Assembly: GCA_002428365.1 (NCBI GenBank)
Contig: DIVW01000045.1
Coordinates: forward strand, 131,745 to 195,744
Source of the DNA: Propionibacteriaceae bacterium UBA6122
Lineage (GTDB): Bacteria > Actinomycetota > Actinomycetes > Propionibacteriales > Propionibacteriaceae
Length of the DNA: 64,000 nt
Direction: 5' to 3'
Part shown: one piece after another, positions 50,547-57,226 of the stretch
Layout: each line of letters opens with the position of its first letter
Position numbering within the stretch: position 1 is the first letter of the stretch
The notes under the pieces: model-generated
Told to the model about the DNA's origin: nothing
What the model saw: only the letters and a program-made list of their open reading frames with translations
Databases searched by the model: none
Made by a program: the position numbers and the translations under genes

Positions 50547-51805
50547 ACCAGGTAGCCGAACTGACGACTTCGGTGTTGAACGTGCTCGCGCCCACCCTGC
50601 GCGGCCTGTTGGGTGCCGCTGACCGCCTCGCAGTGGTCACCACCGATACAACCGAGCTGGCGCGATCAGTCACCGCGGCCGTAGCTGGCCGGAAGTTGGC
50701 CGCCGACGCAGGGTTGACTCCCGACCAGATCGGCCACGCCGGTTCCTTCCCGCTGGTGCTGGAACTCGCCGCCGATGCCGACGTTGCCCAAGCCACCACC
50801 GCGGCCGTGATGAACTTCCGTGAGCAGCACGGCACCGACCCGATCATCGTGGTCCTGCCCGGGCAGGCCGTGCTGGCCGCCGGCGCTGACCTGGCCGCTG
50901 CGCGGACCGCACTGGCCGCCTTCCTCGAGAACCGAGAGGCGCCGGAGCACCACCGACCGCCGGTGACCAGCGGTGCTGCTGGTCGAATGAGCGGCAAGGT
51001 GGTCATGGTCACCGGCGCTGCCCAGGGGTTCGGGCTGGGCATCGCCACCGAACTACTGGCTCAGGACGCGACGGTGGTATTGGCCGACCTGAACATCGAG
51101 CTGGCTCGCCAGCAGGCGGCCGAGCTGGCCGCCACCTACGGCCACGGTCGGGCAGTGGCGGTGCGGGTGGACGTCTCCGATGAACACTCGCAACTGGCCG
51201 CAGTGGCCGAAGTGGTCGCCCTGTTCGGCGGCCTGGACGTGTTCATCTCCAACGCCGGCGTCCTGCGGGCCGATGGCGTGATGACCCAACCGGTGGCCGA
51301 TTTCGACCTGGTTACGGCAGTCAACTACCGCGGATACTTCCTCGGTGTCCGGGCAGTCGCCCCGGTGCTGGCCGCCCAGCATGCCGCCCGGCCACAGGTA
51401 TGGAGCGACATCATCGAGATCAACTCCAAGTCGGGCCTGGAAGGCTCGAAGCGCAACTTCGCTTATGCCGGTTCCAAGTTCGGTGGCATCGGGCTCACTC
51501 AGTCCTTTGCCCTGGAACTGGTGGAGTACGGCATCAAGGTGAATGCGATCTGCCCGGGCAATTACCTGGACGGACCGCTGTGGACCGACCCGGAGCGCGG
51601 CCTGTTCGTGCAGTACCTGCGGGCCGGCAAAGTGCCGGGGGCGACCACTGTCGCCGAGGTCCGCAGCTTCTATGAGTCCAAAGTGCCGATCGGTCGCGGC
51701 TGTCTGCCGTCCGACTTGGCCAAGGCGGTCTACTACGTCGTCGACCAGCAGTACGAAACCGGGCAGGCCGTGCCCGTCACTGGCGGCCAGAACATGCTCA
51801 ACTGA
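50543..51805 (+). CDS. SDR dehydrogenase with N-terminal aldolase-linker-like domain
   Basis: The C-terminal 270 residues form an SDR resembling sorbitol-6-phosphate 2-dehydrogenase: 'MVTGAAQGFGLG' (about 155-165), 'ISNAG', Ser in 'EINSKSG', and 'YAGSK' (Tyr308, Lys312). The first 145 residues are extra. Their end ('FREQHGTDPIIVVLPGQAVLAAGADLA', split here) resembles the linker that joins the class II aldolase to the SDR in bifunctional rhamnulose-phosphate aldolase/dehydrogenases, but the zinc-binding aldolase motifs are absent. The GTG start overlaps the PHP stop, with AGGAGG in front. It probably oxidises a sugar or polyol phosphate. Confidence 0.8.
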   Translation: MNQVAELTTSVLNVLAPTLRGLLGAADRLAVVTTDTTELARSVTAAVAGRKLAADAGLTPDQIGHAGSFPLVLELAADADVAQATTAAVMNFREQHGTDPIIVVLPGQAVLAAGADLAAARTALAAFLENREAPEHHRPPVTSGAAGRMSGKVVMVTGAAQGFGLGIATELLAQDATVVLADLNIELARQQAAELAATYGHGRAVAVRVDVSDEHSQLAAVAEVVALFGGLDVFISNAGVLRADGVMTQPVADFDLVTAVNYRGYFLGVRAVAPVLAAQHAARPQVWSDIIEINSKSGLEGSKRNFAYAGSKFGGIGLTQSFALELVEYGIKVNAICPGNYLDGPLWTDPERGLFVQYLRAGKVPGATTVAEVRSFYESKVPIGRGCLPSDLAKAVYYVVDQQYETGQAVPVTGGQNMLN

Positions 51806-51818
51806 GAGAAGGATTGCG

Positions 51819-53483
51819 ATGACCTACGAGTTACCCCCCACCCAACATGCCATTCAGTTCGTCGGCGTCGATCAGTTGGTGCACAACCCGGCCAAGCCGA
51901 TGTATGCCCTCGGCCCGACTCAGCTGCTGCTGAAGACCGAAGCTGTCGGCATCTGCTTCTCCGACACCAAGCTGCTGCACGCCTTCGATTCGCACCCGCG
52001 CAAGAGTGAGGTCCTTTCCGGGCTGTCGGCCGCCGAGCTCGCCGAGATCCCCAGTTACCAGCCCGGCTCCAAGCCGGTCGTCCCTGGCCACGAGCCGGTG
52101 GGCCGGATCGTCGCGGTCGGCGCTGAAGTGAAGCAGCACCAGGTGGGGGAGCGCGTCCTGGTGCAGACCGACTACCGGCACCTCCCGACGGCCGGCTCGA
52201 ATGCCGCGTTCGGCTACAACTTCGAGGGCGCACTGCAGGAGTACGTGGTGCTCGACGAGCGGATGATCACCGATCCGGACACGGGGGAGCGCTTCCTGAT
52301 TCCGGTCAGTGAGGGACCCTCGGCCTCAGCGGTGGCCCTGATTGAGCCTTGGGCCTGTGTTGAGGCTGCCTACGCCTGGGGAGAGCGGCAACACCTGCAG
52401 GATGGCGGTCGGCTGCTCGTGGTGGTCGAACCCGGACGCCAGGTGGCCGGTCTGGCCGCCGCGCTCGCCGACCATGCGCCAGCGGCGGTGACCGTGGTGG
52501 GCACGACCGACGCTGCCAGCCTGGGCGCTGACTTCACCCTCGCCGATGGTGTCGAGCAGCTCAACGCGCACTCCTTCGATGACATCGTCTACTTCGGCGC
52601 GCAGGCCGCCACCATCGCCAAGCTGGGGCCGCTGTTAGCCGCGTCCGGGATCCTGAACCTGGTGCTGGGCGGAGCCAAGATCGCCGCGCCAGTGACGGTG
52701 GACGTTGGCCGGGTGCACTACGACCTGATTCGCTACATCGGCACCACTGGCACCGATGCGGCTGCCGCCTACCAGCGCATTCCGGCCCAGTGCGAGGTGC
52801 GGGCCAACGACAAGGTGGCAATCATCGGTGCAGCCGGTCCGATGGGGTTGATGCACTCCATTCGCACCGTCGTCTCTGGCGTACCGGGGCTGAGGATGGA
52901 CGCGGTCGATGTCGATGACGCTCGCCTGGCGCATCTGGCCGCGGTGGTGGCGCCGGTGGCCGAGGCCAACGGCGTGCCGGCCACCTTCCGGAACTCTCGC
53001 ACCGAACCGTTGACCGATCGTTACTCCTATGTGGCGGTGATGGTGCCAGCGCCGGTTTTGCTGGCCCAGGCTGTCGAGATCGCCGGGGAGGGTGCCATCG
53101 TCAACGCCTTCGCTGGGTTCGCCATCGGCACCCTGGCCGAGCTTGATCTCAATGCGGTCGCCGAGCGTGGGGTGTACCTGGTGGGCACTTCGGGCTCCCG
53201 CATTCAGGACATGAAGGCGATGCTGGCGAAGGTCGAATCCGGTGCGCTGGACACCAACGTTTCACTGTGGGCAATCACAGGGATGGCCGGGGTGGCCGAT
53301 GCGGTGGCGGCAGTGAATGACCGCACGTCCGGCGGCAAAATCATGGTCTACCCGATGTTGCCGGAACTGGGGCTGACCAGGCTGGACGACCTTGCCGAGA
53401 AGCTGCCCACAGTCGCGGCAGCTATCGCTGATGGCCGCTGGACGCGAGCGGCCGAAGAGGCCCTGCTGGCCACCAGCGCCTAA
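51819..53483 (+). CDS. Long zinc-type dehydrogenase with duplicated nucleotide-binding region
   Basis: This 554-residue protein has an N-terminal GroES-like catalytic domain (1-190) with Cys46 ('GICFSD'), His91-Glu92 ('GHEPVG') and Glu176 ('IEPWACV'), as in sorbitol and sorbose-1-phosphate dehydrogenases. The structural zinc cysteines are absent. Two Rossmann-like parts follow: a degenerate one (about 196-310, no GxGxxG, ending 'YIGTTGTD') and an intact one (about 331-500, 'IIGAAGPMGL', ending 'YLVGTSGS'). Normal family members have 340-410 residues and one such domain. GAGAAGGA precedes the ATG. It is the third gene of the PHP operon. Confidence 0.78.
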   Translation: MTYELPPTQHAIQFVGVDQLVHNPAKPMYALGPTQLLLKTEAVGICFSDTKLLHAFDSHPRKSEVLSGLSAAELAEIPSYQPGSKPVVPGHEPVGRIVAVGAEVKQHQVGERVLVQTDYRHLPTAGSNAAFGYNFEGALQEYVVLDERMITDPDTGERFLIPVSEGPSASAVALIEPWACVEAAYAWGERQHLQDGGRLLVVVEPGRQVAGLAAALADHAPAAVTVVGTTDAASLGADFTLADGVEQLNAHSFDDIVYFGAQAATIAKLGPLLAASGILNLVLGGAKIAAPVTVDVGRVHYDLIRYIGTTGTDAAAAYQRIPAQCEVRANDKVAIIGAAGPMGLMHSIRTVVSGVPGLRMDAVDVDDARLAHLAAVVAPVAEANGVPATFRNSRTEPLTDRYSYVAVMVPAPVLLAQAVEIAGEGAIVNAFAGFAIGTLAELDLNAVAERGVYLVGTSGSRIQDMKAMLAKVESGALDTNVSLWAITGMAGVADAVAAVNDRTSGGKIMVYPMLPELGLTRLDDLAEKLPTVAAAIADGRWTRAAEEALLATSA

Positions 53484-53490
53484 CAAAATC

Positions 53491-53548
53491 GTCGCGGCCC
53501 GGGGCACTCAACCCAACTCAATCCCCCAAGAGCGCCCCGGGTCGCGGC
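53491..53548 (+). repeat. Hairpin element with conserved CAATCCCC loop, copy 2
   Basis: GTCGCGGCCCGGGGC pairs with GCCCCGGGTCGCGGC (15 bp, two G-U pairs). The loop holds CAATCCCC at 53519-53526, the same offset as in the copy at 31957. It starts 7 bp after the dehydrogenase stop, so it may also end that operon. Confidence 0.6.
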
Positions 53549-53692
53549 CCCTTCCGCGCCACCTGCGCCCTGGCGACCGCTTTGGTCAACCCGGCCCGAA
53601 AGCTCATGTCAGGACATTGCGTCTGGACGTCGAGTGACTTACGATTGACTTGGCATATGGCGCCAACCGAAACCAAACCGAAAGGCTGATCG

Positions 53693-54448
53693 ATGACGAT
53701 CGAGCGCACCGAGCGTGAGTCGGCCATGCTGAGTCGGCTCGCCCAGGACGGTTCCCTGCAGGTCGCGAAGCTGGCCCGTGATCTAGGGGTTTCGGAGGTG
53801 ACCATTCGCGCCGACCTGCGACAACTCGAGGAGCGGGGCCTGTTGTCCCGCACCCACGGCGGCGCCGAGCCCACCGGTTACCGCGACGTGTTGGAGCGCC
53901 GGTTTCAGCATCCGGCGGAAAAGGAGCGGATCGCTGCGGCGGCCGCGGCTCTGGTGCACGATCACGACCAGATCATGATCGAAGCTGGCACCACCACTGC
54001 TGGCATCGTCGGCCATCTGGGCGGACTCCGCGGCGTGCAGATCGTCACCAACTCCACCCTGGTCTTCGCCAAGGCCCGCCTCAATCCGGCGCTCACGGTG
54101 ATCCTCACCGGCGGCACCTTCCACCGGTCCTCGGAATCCCTGGTCGGCCCGGTGGCGCTGCGCACCCTGGCCGACTTCAACGTCCGGCTGGCTTTTCTCG
54201 GCACGGACGGTTTCACCGTCGAACGGGGCCTCACCACCGGCTTCACCGAAGGTGTTGAGGTGCTCCGGGCGATGCACCAGCGGGCCCAGGAGTCGTGGCT
54301 GGTGGCCGACTCCTCCAAGTACGGGCAGGTCGGCTTCGCCTCGGTGCTGCCGTTGGCCGAAGTTACCGGCGTAATCACCGATGACCGCCTCAGTGATGAG
54401 GCGAAAGTCGAACTCACCGAAGGCGCCTCGCAGGCGCACTTCGTATAG
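53693..54448 (+). CDS. DeoR-family regulator of the dehydrogenase complex
   Basis: This 251-residue regulator has the DeoR helix-turn-helix ('LQVAKLARDLGVSEVTIRAD') followed by 'RGLLSRTHGGAEP', and a DeoRC effector domain with 'IEAGTTTAGIV' and 'VTNSTLVFA'. Such proteins bind phosphorylated sugars. It is 17 bp upstream of the E2 gene and is probably its first operon partner. The upstream DNA has TTGGC-N7-GCCAA (53651-53667) and the repeated ACCGAAA/ACCAAA units, possible operator parts. Confidence 0.9.
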   Translation: MTIERTERESAMLSRLAQDGSLQVAKLARDLGVSEVTIRADLRQLEERGLLSRTHGGAEPTGYRDVLERRFQHPAEKERIAAAAAALVHDHDQIMIEAGTTTAGIVGHLGGLRGVQIVTNSTLVFAKARLNPALTVILTGGTFHRSSESLVGPVALRTLADFNVRLAFLGTDGFTVERGLTTGFTEGVEVLRAMHQRAQESWLVADSSKYGQVGFASVLPLAEVTGVITDDRLSDEAKVELTEGASQAHFV

Positions 54449-54465
54449 TCGCGAAGGAGAACCAG

Positions 54466-55818
54466 ATGGCCCAGGTAGTGGTGATGCCACAGCTTGGAAA
54501 CACCGTGGAGTCGTGCCTGGTCACGACCTGGCTGGTGAAGGTCGGCGATGTAGTCGAACCAACCAGTCTGTTGTGCGAGATCGAGACCGACAAGTCCGCG
54601 ATGGAAGTGCCCGCCGGGGTCTCCGGGACGGTGTTGGCGCTATTCGCCGAAGAGGGCGACGAAGTGCCGGTGAAGCAGGCCCTGGTGGTCGTGGGCGAGC
54701 CCGGCGAGGACATTTCAGCTCTGAGGGGCACCACTGGTGCCCCGACCGACCCGCAGCCCGCAGCGCCCCAGACCGCTGCGGCCGGGGAACCGGCGGTGGC
54801 CGCAGCGGCTGCGCCAGCGGCCTCCGCGCCGGAAGCTGGCGCCGATGGCGGCGCTGCGGCCTCCCCCCGTGCCCGCGGACTTGCGGGTGCTCAGGGCATC
54901 GCGGCCGACCTACTGGCTGGCTCCGGGCCCCACGGTCGAGTGATCGAGCGTGACGTGCGAGCCGCGATGGCGGCCGGTCCCGCGCTTACCGTTGGGGCCA
55001 GGGCTGATGCTGACGGCTTCGTGCCCGGGCAGCAGGGCAGCGGCATCGGTGGGCGGGTCACGCGTGCCGATCTGGCCAACGCAGGGGCTGGGCCTGTAGT
55101 CGAGACGCCGACATCGCCGGCTGAGGAGTACACCGACACGCCTCTGAAGGGCATCCGCAAGGTGATCGCCGAGCGGATGATGAACTCGCTGGCCACCTCG
55201 GCCCAGCTCACCTACACCGCCACCGCGCCGGCAGCGGCGCTCTTGGCGCTGCGAAAGCGGTTGAAGGATGCCGCCGATTCCGACCTCGCCGGGGTAACCA
55301 TCGGCGACCTGGTCGGCTACGCCGCAGTGCGGACCCTAAGCAAGCACCCGGCGGTCAACGCCCACCTCACCGCAGGGGTGGTGCGCACCTTCGCCCACGT
55401 TCACCTGGGCATGGCGGTGGACACGCCGCGCGGCCTGTTGGTGCCGACGCTGCGGTTGGCTGACACGCTGAATCTGCGCCAGTTTTCGGTGCAGACCAAG
55501 CAGCTGGCCGGCGAGGCCATCGATGGCACGATCAACCCCGACCTGCTCGGCGGGGCCACCTTCACCGTCTCCAACCTTGGCGCCTTCGGGATCGAGTCAT
55601 TCACCCCGTTGCTGAACGTGCCGCAGGTCGCCATTCTCGGCGTGGACGCGATCTTCCCCCGTGCGGTGATCAATGCCGACGGCACCATCGGCGCCGAGCA
55701 GCGAATCGGTTTCTCGCTAACCGCGGATCATCAGGTGATCGACGGCGCTGACGCGGCGCGGTACCTGAAGGACCTGTGCGCTGCAGTCGCCGAAATCGAC
55801 CTGACGGTCCTGGGCTGA
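54466..55818 (+). CDS. Dihydrolipoamide acyltransferase (E2)
   Basis: E2 is the core of a thiamine-dependent dehydrogenase complex and passes the acyl group from E1 to CoA. The 450-residue protein has one lipoyl domain (1-80, lipoyl Lys43 in 'ETDKSAME'), an Ala/Pro-rich linker, a peripheral-subunit-binding domain (about 130-167) and the acyltransferase domain (about 220-450) with His422 and Asp426 in 'DHQVIDG'. The sequence does not settle whether the complex acts on pyruvate, a branched 2-oxoacid or acetoin. AAGGAGA precedes the ATG. Confidence 0.92.
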   Translation: MAQVVVMPQLGNTVESCLVTTWLVKVGDVVEPTSLLCEIETDKSAMEVPAGVSGTVLALFAEEGDEVPVKQALVVVGEPGEDISALRGTTGAPTDPQPAAPQTAAAGEPAVAAAAAPAASAPEAGADGGAAASPRARGLAGAQGIAADLLAGSGPHGRVIERDVRAAMAAGPALTVGARADADGFVPGQQGSGIGGRVTRADLANAGAGPVVETPTSPAEEYTDTPLKGIRKVIAERMMNSLATSAQLTYTATAPAAALLALRKRLKDAADSDLAGVTIGDLVGYAAVRTLSKHPAVNAHLTAGVVRTFAHVHLGMAVDTPRGLLVPTLRLADTLNLRQFSVQTKQLAGEAIDGTINPDLLGGATFTVSNLGAFGIESFTPLLNVPQVAILGVDAIFPRAVINADGTIGAEQRIGFSLTADHQVIDGADAARYLKDLCAAVAEIDLTVLG

Positions 55819-55828
55819 GGACGGCGAG

Positions 55829-57199
55829 ATGGCTGACTTTGACGTGATCGTTCTGGGTGGCGGGCCGGGCGGCTACTTGGCCGCGGAGCGGCTGGGGCAT
55901 GCTGGGAAAAAAGTGCTGCTGATCGAGAAGGACGCCCTGGGCGGAACCTGTCTGAATGTGGGCTGCATTCCGACCAAGAGCCTGCTCAACTCGGCCAAGC
56001 TTTACTCCCACGCACTCCATTCGGCTCAGTTCGGCGTCACCGCGACCGGGGTCGAGTACGACTGGGCGAAGGTGCAGGAGTGGAAGGCCGACGTGGTCGG
56101 CAAGCTGGTGGCCGGGGTCGGCGCGGCCGAGAAGCGGGCTGGCGTCGAGGTGATCAAGGCCCACGGGACGCTGATTTCGGCCGGGGTGGTTGAGGTCAAC
56201 GGCGAGCGGAAAACCGCGGACCACGTGATCATCGCGACCGGATCGGTGCCGGTGATGCCGCCGATCCCCGGAGTGAAGGGCAACCCGCTGGTGGTCGACT
56301 CCACCGGGCTGCTGGCGATCGAAGCCGTCCCCAAGCGACTGGCGGTGATCGGCGGTGGCGTGATCGGCGTCGAGTTTGCCTCGCTGTTTGCCGCCTTCGG
56401 CGCCGAGGTAGTGGTGATCGAGATGCTGCCGGAGATCGTCCCGTTCGCCGACCCTGATCTGGCCGCACGGTTGCGCAAGGCACTGACCGGGGTGAAGTTC
56501 GCCCTGGGCTGCAAGGTGACCGGAATCGAGGGCGCCACCGTGAGCTACGAAAACGGCAAGGGCGAGACCGTCCGGGTTGAGGCCGATCTGGTGCTGATGG
56601 CCGTCGGTCGACGGCCGCTCACCGACGGCTGGGGCGCAGCCGAGGCCGGCCTTGAGGTCGGGCCCAAGGGCGTGGTCGTCGACGACACCATGCGCACCAA
56701 TTTGCCGAACGTATGGGCGGTCGGCGATGTCACCGGACGCAGCCTGTTGGCTCATGCCGCCTACCGGATGGGCGAGATCGCCGCGGCGCACATCATCGAC
56801 CCGATCAAGGCCACCTCGGCCGGCCAACGGCTCCGCACCGCCACCATTCCGTGGGCGGTCTATTCGATCCCGGAGGCCGCCGGGGTCGGGCTCACCGAGG
56901 CGCAAGCCAAAACCGACGGGCGCGAGGTGCTCACCGCGATCGTGCCGCTGGCCGTCTCGGGTCGCTTCGTCGCCGAGAACGGCGTCCGGGCCCCTGGCGC
57001 GGTGAAGATCATCGCCGACGCCGCCAGCCGAACAGTCCTCGGCATTCACCTGCTCGGCAACTACGCCCCGGAGACCATCTGGGGCGCCGCCGCGATACTC
57101 GAAACCGAGCTGACCATCGACGACCTACGCCAGGTCGTCTTCCCCCATCCCACAGTCTCCGAAGGTATCCGCGAGGCCGCCTGGGCCGTCCGCGACTGA
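55829..57199 (+). CDS. lpdA: Dihydrolipoyl dehydrogenase (E3)
   Basis: E3 reoxidises the lipoyl arm of E2 with NAD. The 456-residue flavoprotein has the FAD motif 'VLGGGPGGYLAAE', the redox disulfide Cys41/Cys46 ('GGTCLNVGC'), the NAD motif 'VIGGGVIGVEFAS', a second FAD motif 'VWAVGDVTG', and the catalytic pair His440/Glu445 ('FPHPTVSEG'). It starts 10 bp after E2. Confidence 0.95.
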   Translation: MADFDVIVLGGGPGGYLAAERLGHAGKKVLLIEKDALGGTCLNVGCIPTKSLLNSAKLYSHALHSAQFGVTATGVEYDWAKVQEWKADVVGKLVAGVGAAEKRAGVEVIKAHGTLISAGVVEVNGERKTADHVIIATGSVPVMPPIPGVKGNPLVVDSTGLLAIEAVPKRLAVIGGGVIGVEFASLFAAFGAEVVVIEMLPEIVPFADPDLAARLRKALTGVKFALGCKVTGIEGATVSYENGKGETVRVEADLVLMAVGRRPLTDGWGAAEAGLEVGPKGVVVDDTMRTNLPNVWAVGDVTGRSLLAHAAYRMGEIAAAHIIDPIKATSAGQRLRTATIPWAVYSIPEAAGVGLTEAQAKTDGREVLTAIVPLAVSGRFVAENGVRAPGAVKIIADAASRTVLGIHLLGNYAPETIWGAAAILETELTIDDLRQVVFPHPTVSEGIREAAWAVRD

Positions 57200-57226
57200 C
57201 GCCGCCCATCAACGAAGAAGGAAGAA

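Noticed and set aside
50543..51805. Bifunctional rhamnulose-1-phosphate aldolase/lactaldehyde dehydrogenase
   Set aside because: The N-terminal part is only about 145 residues and lacks the zinc-binding His motifs of the aldolase, so only the dehydrogenase activity is supported.
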